Origin: an uncultured Methanoregula sp.
Lineage (GTDB): Archaea; Halobacteriota; Methanomicrobia; Methanomicrobiales; Methanospirillaceae
Assembly: GCF_963678795.1 (NCBI RefSeq)
Contig: NZ_OY787452.1
Location: forward strand, 310,001 to 374,000
DNA length: 64,000 bases
Direction of reading: 5' to 3'
Shown here: positions 17,622-25,479 of the stretch, in pieces
Layout of the letters: each line of letters starts with the position of its first letter
Numbering within the stretch: the first letter of the stretch is position 1
Position numbers and translations under genes: made by a program
Notes under the pieces: model-generated
The model's database searches: none
What the model was told of the DNA's origin: nothing
The model's input: only the letters and a program-made list of their open reading frames with translations

Positions 17622-19316
17622 CTAGGGTTTGTTCTCCGGAGAAAACCGGTACATTTCCCTTGGCACGATAATCTCAAACATTGCACCTTTGCCCGTAGTC
17701 CCGGTTTCCCGGATGGAGAGGCCGGTGATCGAGAGAATCTCCCGCGCCAGGAATAAACCCATACCTTTCTCTGATCCGTATCCCCGTTCAAAGATCTTCT
17801 CTTTTATCGTCTCCGGTATGCCGACACCATTGTCCTCAAAGAACAGGATGAGGTCGCTGCCATCCATCCGGTAACCCAGCGTTACCAGGGTTGCTCCCTC
17901 GGCATGGCGCAGGACATTATCTGCAAGCGAGACAAAGACCCGTTCAAGCAGCGAATCGGCATAGATCTCCAGGCCATTCAGGTTTACAGAACGATGGATC
18001 CTTGAAAAGTCCAGGTGTGATATCCCGAAAATGAATGTCTGGTTCACATCCAGCCACCGGGGTGGTTTTGCGCCAAGATCCTGGTAGTTCTTCGCAAAGT
18101 CTATTGAACGGGTTAATCTCCTCACTGAATCCTCGGCCTTGTCGAGCGTCTGGTACACCTTCTCATTCTCCGGGAAGGTTTTACCCAGGGTAATGTACCC
18201 GTTGAGGGTAAACACCACATTCCGGATGTCATTGAAGGTAACGGAATTCAGCAGGCTGAGTTTCTTGGTCACCTGCTGTAATGCATTATCTGCTTTTTTC
18301 CGCTCGCTGATATCGTGGATAAATACCAGCATATATTTTTTTATTCCGAGGTCGAGCAGACCCGCGGAGAATTCCACGGGAAACGCAGCCCCGTTTTTTT
18401 TCCGGTGGTTGATCTCACCATGGAGCCAGACCCCGTGAATTATCTGGCTGAATTGTTCCGGGGCTCCGTCTTTTGCCTCCGGGGTCATGAGATCGGTGAT
18501 ATTCATACCCTCCAGTTCATCGATAGTATACCCGTGGATAGCAGCAGCAGCCTGGTTGGCGGAGATAATGGATCCCATGCTTTTCGCTTCTGAATCCAGG
18601 AGGAAAATGGCATCGCCTGCCCGTTCAAACAGGAGCCGGTATTTCTTCTCGCTCTCGGCGATTTTCTGTTCATCCGCTGTTCGACGGCGTTCAATGACGA
18701 TAATTCCGATTACCGCAGAGACGAGGGCGATGATCCCGATGCCATAGAGGACTATATTCAGGAAGCTCAGTTCTGCACTCACAACGGAACTGTCCATGTC
18801 GACTCCGACGATCCCTACCACATTTCCCGCATGGTCATGGATGGGTGCAAACCCTGATAGCACGGTTCCCCAGGGATCTGTCGTGAACTCCTTGTCCGCA
18901 GCGGGTGCGGTAAATCCAAGGAAGAGTTCGGGTTCCGCTTCCGGGTATGCCAGCCCGATTGTTGCGGCATCAGGTGCATACCCGTAATCCCCGTCAACAA
19001 CGAATTCCACAGAGTTCCCGTTTTTACGCAGGGTATAGATAAAACGGGTGTCACCGTTCGCCATTTTCACGGAGCGGAGCTGATCCCGGATACCGGTAAA
19101 ATCACGGGAACCCTCTTCACCCGGCCGGATACGGGCAAAGGTATCCCCGTCTATCTGGGAGGCAGTCGTACTTGCAACCGCCATCAGTTTCTCCTGAACA
19201 GCCCCTTTGAGTGCCTGTTGGGTTTGCGTGGAAATGGAATAAACGGTGACAACCGTGATGAGAACGATCAGGATAAAGAGGATTGTTGAAAAAAACCGGG
19301 GCGTTTTCGGGATCAT
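17622..19316 (-). CDS. dCache/PAS sensor kinase-like protein with Asn in place of the H-box His
   Basis: 564 residues. An N-terminal helix (about 9-29), an extracytoplasmic Cache-type domain (about 35-180), a second helix (about 187-210), a PAS domain (about 220-340) and a C-terminal HATPase domain with FEDNGVGIPETIKEKIF and KGMGLFLAREI are visible. The dimerisation helix reads LLNSVTFNDIRNVV, where the two other kinases of this window read LSSITRHDIxN: the phosphoacceptor histidine is N362 here. The ATPase motifs are intact, so this may be a pseudokinase that signals by conformation or acts on a partner. It lies divergent from cbiM across a 660 bp intergenic region. Confidence 0.9.
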   Translation of the reverse strand: MIPKTPRFFSTILFILIVLITVVTVYSISTQTQQALKGAVQEKLMAVASTTASQIDGDTFARIRPGEEGSRDFTGIRDQLRSVKMANGDTRFIYTLRKNGNSVEFVVDGDYGYAPDAATIGLAYPEAEPELFLGFTAPAADKEFTTDPWGTVLSGFAPIHDHAGNVVGIVGVDMDSSVVSAELSFLNIVLYGIGIIALVSAVIGIIVIERRRTADEQKIAESEKKYRLLFERAGDAIFLLDSEAKSMGSIISANQAAAAIHGYTIDELEGMNITDLMTPEAKDGAPEQFSQIIHGVWLHGEINHRKKNGAAFPVEFSAGLLDLGIKKYMLVFIHDISERKKADNALQQVTKKLSLLNSVTFNDIRNVVFTLNGYITLGKTFPENEKVYQTLDKAEDSVRRLTRSIDFAKNYQDLGAKPPRWLDVNQTFIFGISHLDFSRIHRSVNLNGLEIYADSLLERVFVSLADNVLRHAEGATLVTLGYRMDGSDLILFFEDNGVGIPETIKEKIFERGYGSEKGMGLFLAREILSITGLSIRETGTTGKGAMFEIIVPREMYRFSPENKP

Positions 19317-19569
19317 GGCGCTCTCATCTTGCTACTGGGAACCTATCATTTGTTGTTCATATAAAAAATGTATGGCATTGACAGGGATTTTTTTCCACCC
19401 GGCAGGTTCCCGGCATTCATCGGCGCTGTCGTACTCTCAAATCCGTGTACGTACTCCACAGACCTTTTCTGGTATCCATCGTTGTCCTCCAGGGGGAATA
19501 TCTTTCCTGAATGCCGGGAAGTCCGGACAGGGGAAGATACCCAAAAGGCAGGTCCGGTCCCTGGACCTG

Positions 19570-19850
19570 AATACGGCCGTATCGGGCCCGGATTGCCATT
19601 TTCATATATCAGCCCTTTCCGGAAAACCCCGCAAAATCGTCCGTTTCTGTTCCTGTGGAAAATACGCTTAAATTATGCCCTGTTTGCAAAAATACGGGCG
19701 GAATGCACCTCGCAGAATGGCCGTTAACAGCCATAGAATAGAGGCGTTTCCCGTCATGAAGTTTATCCCACCGGAACGAAAAAAGTTTGATAAATGGCGA
19801 ATATGAGGATTTTTTTTTCCCGACGGAGATTTCAAAAAGGGGAGATCGTA
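19570..19850 (+). repeat. Intergenic element, copy 1 of 2 (second at 37002-37282)
   Basis: The first 158 bases align with 37002-37159 without gaps and with 19 mismatches by hand count. The similarity then continues more weakly through GTTTxCCGxCATGxAGTTTA to a shared GCGAATATGA followed by a T-run. Inside are a TATA-like CTTAAATTA (about 19668), a fully conserved block covering GGAATGCACCTCGCAGAATGG, and ATGGC...GCCAT complementarity. It may be a small RNA gene with its own promoter and T-rich end, or an old mobile repeat. The rest of the 19317-19978 interval holds no gene that I can support. Confidence 0.6.
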
Positions 19851-19926
19851 AGGAAAAATCATCCACTCATGCCTTAATTCAGGTCCTCAGAGGTATTCTG
19901 TCCTCTTATGAATATCCAAAAAAAAC

Positions 19927-19949
19927 AACTAAGCAATATTTATTTAGTT
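19927..19949 (+). promoter_or_regulatory. Inverted repeat and TATA region before cbiM
   Basis: AACTAA (19927-19932) and TTAGTT (19944-19949) flank an 11-bp AT-rich spacer containing ATATTTAT, about 30 bp before the cbiM start. This is a plausible metal-regulated operator overlapping the promoter. Confidence 0.4.
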
Positions 19950-19978
19950 AAAGCAAGTAAGCTTGATCCCGTATTACT

Positions 19979-20701
19979 ATGCATATCATGGAAGGTTTCT
20001 TACCCTGGCAATGGTGTATCGTCTGGTGGCTGATCGCTCTCCCGTTTCTTATCATGGGAATTATTGAACTGCGGGCGATGATGAAAAAAGACCGGGAATA
20101 CCTGCCGCTGCTCGGGGTCTGCGGGGCGTTCATCTTCATTTTGTCCGCCCTCAAACTCCCTTCGGTAACCGGCAGTTGTTCCCATCCGACCGGCACCGGT
20201 CTCTCAACCATGTGCTTCGGGGTGTTCATTACCACTATAATCGGTGGAATCGTCCTGCTCTTCCAGTCGCTCGTTCTCGCCCATGGCGGTCTCTCGGTAC
20301 TTGGGGCCAATATGTGTTCGATGGCCATCGGGGGGCCGGTTGCCGGTTATGTCGTGTACCGCCTCCTTAAAAATGCGAAGATCAATATCTATTTGACCGT
20401 CTTCTTCGTTGCAGCTGTTGCCGATCTGGTGACTTACATCATCACATCGTTCGAGCTGGCGCTTGCCTACCCGGCACAGGTCGGGGGTGTCGCAGCCTCG
20501 TTCACGGCATTCTTCGTGATCTTTGCCATCACCCAGATCCCGCTCGCGATTGTGGAAGGGTGTGTCCTCGCGCTTGTCTTCAAGTACGTGATCGAGCTCA
20601 AGCCGGAACTGATTATAAAACTGAACGTCTTCTCTGAGGAACAGATCGCAAAAGCACGAATGAATCCGGACTCAATTCCCCAGACGGAAGTGAAGGCATG
20701 A
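19979..20701 (+). CDS. cbiM: Cobalt ECF transporter substrate-binding component
   Basis: 240 residues with about seven hydrophobic segments. The protein starts MHIMEGFLP, the conserved N-terminus in which the amino group and His2 bind Co2+; this fixes the start at 19979. The motif LPSVTGSCSHPTGTG with a further histidine is also typical. It works with CbiN, whose gene overlaps by four bases. The usual cbiQ and cbiO genes are not present downstream. Confidence 0.95.
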   Translation: MHIMEGFLPWQWCIVWWLIALPFLIMGIIELRAMMKKDREYLPLLGVCGAFIFILSALKLPSVTGSCSHPTGTGLSTMCFGVFITTIIGGIVLLFQSLVLAHGGLSVLGANMCSMAIGGPVAGYVVYRLLKNAKINIYLTVFFVAAVADLVTYIITSFELALAYPAQVGGVAASFTAFFVIFAITQIPLAIVEGCVLALVFKYVIELKPELIIKLNVFSEEQIAKARMNPDSIPQTEVKA

Positions 20702-21006
20702 TAAAGAACAGGAAACTCGAATTGATCACCCTTGTTGCAGTGCTTGGATTCGTTATCGCCTTTCTTATGGTAAGTTCCGGCGGGACCCACGAGTTCGCCG
20801 GTTCTGATAATGTCGGTTCCGAGAAGATTGCTGAACTGACGGGTCAGTCCGTGGATTCATTCAATCCCCTGATTCCCCAGTGGCAGCCCCCAAGCGGGGA
20901 GATCGAGGCCTGCCTTTTTGCCTTGCAGGCCGCGTTCGGCGGAGTTGTTCTCGGGCTCGTTTTCGGGTTATGGCTCGGGCAGAGAAAAACGTCGTCTGCG
21001 ATCTGA
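20698..21006 (+). CDS. cbiN: Cobalt transport protein CbiN
   Basis: 102 residues with an N-terminal helix (about 7-25), an extracytoplasmic loop and a C-terminal helix (about 72-94), the two-helix topology of CbiN. EIEACLFALQAAFGG is the conserved segment before helix two. The ATG overlaps the cbiM stop. CbiMN alone is known to mediate some Co2+ uptake in other organisms, so the pair may be functional without local ATPase genes. Confidence 0.92.
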   Translation: MIKNRKLELITLVAVLGFVIAFLMVSSGGTHEFAGSDNVGSEKIAELTGQSVDSFNPLIPQWQPPSGEIEACLFALQAAFGGVVLGLVFGLWLGQRKTSSAI

Positions 21007-21011
21007 TATTC

Positions 21012-21293
21012 ATGACTGAAACCAATCCGGGCAGCGTTGCACAACAGGGCGCGTTCCGGCATAATTACGACGGCCCATGGTGCATTCGCACTGAACCATT
21101 TATGAAAGAGAACTACAGGAATGTTATTGGAAAATGGAAGAAAGATATGGTAAATTTTTCTGGAATCTGCATAGCGGGCGGTGAAAAATCCGAGGAGGGC
21201 GTGACGAGCCGAAACGTAATCACCTTCCGGTCGCCAATGCCAATATTAACCGGCATGAAGCAGGGACGGGTGCAATATGACACAGGATGTTAA
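21012..21293 (+). CDS. Uncertain 93-residue ORF after cbiN
   Basis: This frame starts five bases after the cbiN stop and overlaps the next gene by 17 bases. The first residues (MTETNPGSVAQQGAFRHNYDG) vaguely recall the N-terminal end of CbiQ proteins, where a short helix with an AxxNxLRxxxP pattern precedes the first membrane helix, and cbiQ would be expected exactly here. The remainder is unrelated and has no membrane helix. It may be a decayed cbiQ or a chance frame. There is no clear ribosome binding site. Confidence 0.25.
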   Translation: MTETNPGSVAQQGAFRHNYDGPWCIRTEPFMKENYRNVIGKWKKDMVNFSGICIAGGEKSEEGVTSRNVITFRSPMPILTGMKQGRVQYDTGC

Positions 21294-22086
21294 AGATCCT
21301 CTCACTTCTATCCTGCGGAACAAACGGGATGTCTCACGCTTCCAGATTCTGGCAGAAATCGCCGAACACCAGCCGAACGTACGCCAGCAGGAGATAGCGG
21401 ATAAACTCGGTGTCACTCCGCAGGCGATCTCGGAATACATCCGCGAGCTCGCAGACGAAGGCATGGTCACTGCAAGCCGACGGGGCAACTACGAAGTGAC
21501 CAGGTCCGGCATCGAATGGATATTGTCGAACGCCGAGTCCATCGAATCCTATGCCCGGCACATCCGGCGCGATATTATCCAGCAGGTCTCGGTCTGGACC
21601 GCGATCGCTGCCGAGGATTTTAAAAAAGGCGACAAAGCGGGCGTTTATATGAAAGACGGTTTTCTTTATGCTGCAAAAAAGTCCCTCTCCGCGACAGGTT
21701 CGGTCATTGCAGACGCAAAGAAAGGCGAGGACATTGGTGTGACCAGGCTCAACGGGATCATCGAGCACCATGAAGGCAGTATCCACGTCTGCAAGGTGCC
21801 CCGGATCCAGTATGGTGGTTCAGGCAGGGTACGAACGGACCAGATGATGGAGATCGTATCCCCGGCCGGTATGGTGGCTGCAGTCGGGCTTGAAGCATAT
21901 ATCGCTCTGACTGCAGCGGGACAAAAACCCGACATGTTCTTTGGCGCCCGGGAAGGGGTTATTGAGGCCGCGTTCCACGGGATTGACTGCGCGATTGTCA
22001 TTGTAGACGAAGAGTTCACCGATTTCATCAAGCGCCTGGAGACGGCCGGGCTCGCGTACGTGATCCACGACCTGATCGCGCCATGA
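21277..22086 (+). CDS. Winged-helix transcriptional regulator with C-terminal sensor domain
   Basis: 269 residues. An N-terminal winged helix-turn-helix (about 15-85; VRQQEIADKLGVTPQAISEYIRELADEGMV split across helices 2 and 3) is followed by a linker helix and a 170-residue alpha/beta domain containing VSPAGMVAAVGLEAYIAL and FFGAREGVIEAAFHG. This architecture is a conserved archaeal family of unknown ligand. Its place right after cbiMN suggests it might control cobalt uptake, but this is inference. Confidence 0.8.
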   Translation: MTQDVKDPLTSILRNKRDVSRFQILAEIAEHQPNVRQQEIADKLGVTPQAISEYIRELADEGMVTASRRGNYEVTRSGIEWILSNAESIESYARHIRRDIIQQVSVWTAIAAEDFKKGDKAGVYMKDGFLYAAKKSLSATGSVIADAKKGEDIGVTRLNGIIEHHEGSIHVCKVPRIQYGGSGRVRTDQMMEIVSPAGMVAAVGLEAYIALTAAGQKPDMFFGAREGVIEAAFHGIDCAIVIVDEEFTDFIKRLETAGLAYVIHDLIAP

Positions 22087-22279
22087 AGGTTTTTATCCTG
22101 TCCCGGAAAGAGCACCCGCAGGCAGCAGGGAAGAGGGTTGTATCATGATCGGCAAACGGGAGAACAACCGCCAGTGCCGGAATAATAGGATCCCGGTAAC
22201 AGCTGCAACAGTCCACTATGGTCATTGATTTGTTTTTTGGTATTGGTGGATTGTAGTGGGGTTCCTGTCTGATCAATGA

Positions 22280-23212
22280 TCAGTATACCCCTATCTCGAT
22301 CCGTGCGTCATTGAGGATCAGATCCAAAGGTTCCTTCCCGTTCCCGATTACATAATCCCGCCGGCTCTCATCAGGTTGAGGAACATAGTTTATGGTCCCG
22401 CTGCAGGTGAAGGCTCCGGCCCCAAAACTTGAATTCCAGCTTTCCAGCGAGGCATTCCCGAACAGCGATCGGTCTGATCTGACGGATACCGCAGCAATCC
22501 GGTCATACCGCGTCGTGTTCACGGCCGATGTCAGTTTCAGGGAGCCGAAACCGTTGCCGCTCACGAATGGGTGGCCGGGGGAAGTTGACAGACGCACAGC
22601 ATTAAGGACAATGCGGGAACAATTCCCTCCTGTTGCCGACTGGTTTATAGTATAGTCTGCCGATCCGAACGACCGGGCAAAGGTGCCAAGAGACGCGGTT
22701 CCATTGAATTCCTGGTTCACTTCGGCCATGGTGGAATAGTCAAGCGGGCTCTGGAGGGTCTGGTGCTTGGTGACGTTGATAAAACCGTGCTGCCACCGGT
22801 ATCCCTGGTCCTGCCAGAAATTGCCGACCGGTTCGTAGGAGAGGTTCACAAGCGTGCCGTTCACATGGTTTACGGGATTCAGGCTTTCATCGTAAAGCGT
22901 AAGAGAGTATACCGGCCCGGGTTCATCCATGACCAAGAGAGAGCCACCGGACCGGAGCGTGCTGGAGAGGCAGTCGCCTCCCCCCAGTTGTACCGGTTCG
23001 CTCCTTTGCAGGTTGTCCTGCCGGGCGGATACCGCATCACCAATATCGGATGAGAAGTGAAGAAAGGCCGATTCCACCATGCGAAGATGTTCGATCTCCG
23101 AGGCCTGCTTCTGGGAGGGGATATAGACCGCATTCCAGACCAAAATTACCGTTACTACTACAGCGAGGATCAGCATGACCGCTATTACCGGAGCAATCGC
23201 ATCGTCTTTCAT
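22280..23212 (-). CDS. Pilin-like surface protein with class III signal
   Basis: 310 residues from the ATG at 23212, which overlaps the stop of the upstream gene (ATGA); a longer frame to 23302 has an unlikely Arg/Cys-rich leader. The N-terminus MKDDAIAPVIAVMLILAVVV is a type IV pilin-like signal with processing before the hydrophobic helix. The long beta-rich remainder has several NxS/T sequons. It is the last gene of the lipoprotein-ATPase-TadC-pilin operon and is probably a minor or adhesive pilin. After the stop a short palindrome CTGATCAATGATCAG is present. Confidence 0.78.
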   Translation of the reverse strand: MKDDAIAPVIAVMLILAVVVTVILVWNAVYIPSQKQASEIEHLRMVESAFLHFSSDIGDAVSARQDNLQRSEPVQLGGGDCLSSTLRSGGSLLVMDEPGPVYSLTLYDESLNPVNHVNGTLVNLSYEPVGNFWQDQGYRWQHGFINVTKHQTLQSPLDYSTMAEVNQEFNGTASLGTFARSFGSADYTINQSATGGNCSRIVLNAVRLSTSPGHPFVSGNGFGSLKLTSAVNTTRYDRIAAVSVRSDRSLFGNASLESWNSSFGAGAFTCSGTINYVPQPDESRRDYVIGNGKEPLDLILNDARIEIGVY

Positions 23213-23640
23213 TACGAACCCCGCCCCACCCGGCCGGAGAAGAGCACGGCCCGATCGGTTGCAAGAACAACCTCGTCGCCACCGGAAAGGGGCCGCCCGC
23301 AATTAACGGTGATGGTCCCTCCAAGATCGAATGCCTGTGTATCGGGGGTGATGATCAACGGGCGGCTGCTTTTTCTGGTGAAGGTCTCCATGGAACTCGC
23401 ATTCGAGAGAATCACCTTGAGGGAATCTGCCTTCACCCAGTCACCACCCTTATGCCAGAGAAAGATCTGCCCGGATGAATCATTGCCCATCCGGATCGTG
23501 ACAGTCGGGCTGCGTTCGGATGGAAGGTAATCCGGAAGTGAGGCGGAGAAGACGGACACGAGAATAAGAACGATCCCAATCATGAGCATCTCCCCCACGA
23601 TTTCAGAGACTGCGGAGTTGCGTTCATTGTCTGACTTCAT
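23212..23640 (-). CDS. Type IV pilin-like protein
   Basis: 142 residues from the ATG at 23640; a GTG at 23649 is an alternative that would overlap the upstream stop. The N-terminus (MKSDNERNSAVSEIVGEMLM) is a class III signal followed by a hydrophobic helix, then a beta-rich domain with LKVILSNASSMETF and VNCGRPLSGGDEVVLAT. Archaeal pilins of this type carry the SxVxEIVGxxL pattern. It sits between the TadC-like gene and a larger pilin-like gene, with overlapping ends. Confidence 0.8.
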   Translation of the reverse strand: MKSDNERNSAVSEIVGEMLMIGIVLILVSVFSASLPDYLPSERSPTVTIRMGNDSSGQIFLWHKGGDWVKADSLKVILSNASSMETFTRKSSRPLIITPDTQAFDLGGTITVNCGRPLSGGDEVVLATDRAVLFSGRVGRGS

Positions 23641-23645
23641 GATTC

Positions 23646-25478
23646 TCACACGATAAAGACGAACATCGCAACCGCTGCTGCAAGCAGGATAATGCTGTGC
23701 TTGAATCCGGCAAGGATGCTGTTCGAACTGAACTGGCCGGCCATGATACCGGAGAAGAGGGCAAGGATGATTCCTATCCGGAACATATCCGACACATTCT
23801 GGGCCAGGTTGAAATTGATATTATATTTTACAAAACCTGTCATGAAGGGGCCGTTGAGCTGGTACGCGGTATAAAGAAAAATGCCAAAGGAGAGGTAGAT
23901 GATCATGACGTAGACAATCGCGGTGTTGGCCCGCTCGCGTTTCATTTTGAGGTAGTGCTCGAAATCGGCGATGGCGATGAGGAAGATCTCCCGCAGGCTG
24001 GACGTGATCTCGCCCGCTTTGACGATGAGCGAGATAGCTCTTTTAACAGAGACAAGACCTATGCGTTCGTCCATCCTGACGAGGGCCGAGTTGACATACG
24101 ATCCGGTCGTTACATCGCGGGAGACGACCCGGAGTTCCGTACTCAGCAATCCCAGTTTGGCAGTGGCAATCCGCTGGATTGCATCGGGAAGAGTGAGCCC
24201 GATATCCTTCATATCGCAGAGTTCCCTCATGAATTCCGGGATATGCTTCTCAATATTGCTGACATACCAGCGTCGTCCTTCGTATGAGAGGGAGACCGGT
24301 GCAAGAAACCCGATAAGGACAAGGCAGGATGCAGATTCGATCGTGTTGCGCGGAAAGATCCCATTGAAAAAACCAAGAACGGCGAGTAGCGTGAGAATGC
24401 CCCCGCAAAGACAGCCGAGAGCGATTCCGTACAGGTAATGTGAGACATAGGTCCGGAGGGGATGGCGGAGCCGCTCGTATATCCGGTACCGCTGTTTCTG
24501 TGTCTCAATCCGACGGAAAAATTCTGCATCTTCAGGATCGGTCATGGTCACGTTTTCTTCAGTTCTGCCGTGTTCCTCTTCGATGACTTCATGGCGGCTG
24601 ATCTCCAGGTTCTCAGGGGGGAGCATGAGCGAGAGGATCCAGATCATCAGGATCGCCCCGGCAGGAATGCAGATGTACATGAACGGGAGGAGCCAGGTCA
24701 TTGTCCCCCTGCTCGTCATGCCCTGCGCAACGATCATGATGATGATGGCGATGGGCCCGGCAACGAACGCCGAGACGTACACTTCCGCCATGATCTCGAT
24801 GGTCTTTAAGACCATGTCGAGTTCGCGCCTTGCCTGTTCGTGGAAATAATCCGTTTTCGAGGCGAGGTAGGATGTAAGATCGCCCCCGCTCTCAAAGACG
24901 ATTCCCATGTCGTTGAGGAAGTCCTTTAACAGCGGAGAGGGGGTAGTCACCTGGAGGTTTTTCATGGCGGTTATCAGGTCGTCCCCGAAAAGTTCTACAT
25001 CCCGGACAACCTGACCCATCTCGCGGGACACTTCCCCGAACATCACTCGTTCCTCGTAGATCTTCCGGATGATCCCGAAAGGGGACATGGTCGTGGAGAG
25101 CGCCTGCATGTACGAGACTGCATACGGTAAGTCGAGTTCGATCCTGCTCTTTCTCCCGCTTGCAACAATGGCCGGGTAATATACCTGGAACAGGTACGGG
25201 GCAGGAATCATGGCAACGAAGAGGAAAAGAAGAAAAAGGGGCGGGAAAATAAGGGAGAAGAACGGCTTACCCATGGGGGTAATGATGAGGAGCGAAGTAA
25301 TCCCGAGAAAACCGGCTGAGAAGATAAGGAGATTGATACGCAGGGCCCTCAGGTAGGTTTCCGCGGTCCGGGGGATCCGGGCAGAGAGAAGACCGGGACC
25401 GACGATGTTACCAAACAGGGCCATCTCGATCTTTCCTGGCAGCAGACCGATACCGGGGAACCGGGATAAGAACGTCAT
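23646..25478 (-). CDS. Type IV pilus assembly membrane protein (TadC/FlaJ-like)
   Basis: 610 residues from the ATG at 25478, one base after the ATPase stop; a longer frame overlapping the ATPase is less likely. Two T2SF-type cytoplasmic domains (about 90-250 and 370-540) each precede membrane helices, the duplicated layout typical of archaeal pilus and archaellum platform proteins. It would anchor the ATPase and drive pilin insertion. Hydrophobic stretches lie near residues 30-90, 240-290, 350-400 and 540-610. Confidence 0.88.
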   Translation of the reverse strand: MTFLSRFPGIGLLPGKIEMALFGNIVGPGLLSARIPRTAETYLRALRINLLIFSAGFLGITSLLIITPMGKPFFSLIFPPLFLLFLFVAMIPAPYLFQVYYPAIVASGRKSRIELDLPYAVSYMQALSTTMSPFGIIRKIYEERVMFGEVSREMGQVVRDVELFGDDLITAMKNLQVTTPSPLLKDFLNDMGIVFESGGDLTSYLASKTDYFHEQARRELDMVLKTIEIMAEVYVSAFVAGPIAIIIMIVAQGMTSRGTMTWLLPFMYICIPAGAILMIWILSLMLPPENLEISRHEVIEEEHGRTEENVTMTDPEDAEFFRRIETQKQRYRIYERLRHPLRTYVSHYLYGIALGCLCGGILTLLAVLGFFNGIFPRNTIESASCLVLIGFLAPVSLSYEGRRWYVSNIEKHIPEFMRELCDMKDIGLTLPDAIQRIATAKLGLLSTELRVVSRDVTTGSYVNSALVRMDERIGLVSVKRAISLIVKAGEITSSLREIFLIAIADFEHYLKMKRERANTAIVYVMIIYLSFGIFLYTAYQLNGPFMTGFVKYNINFNLAQNVSDMFRIGIILALFSGIMAGQFSSNSILAGFKHSIILLAAAVAMFVFIV

Positions 25479-25479
25479 C

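Noticed and set aside
19368..19727. ORFs between the sensor kinase gene and cbiM
   Set aside because: They are not kept in the second copy of the element and have no start signals.
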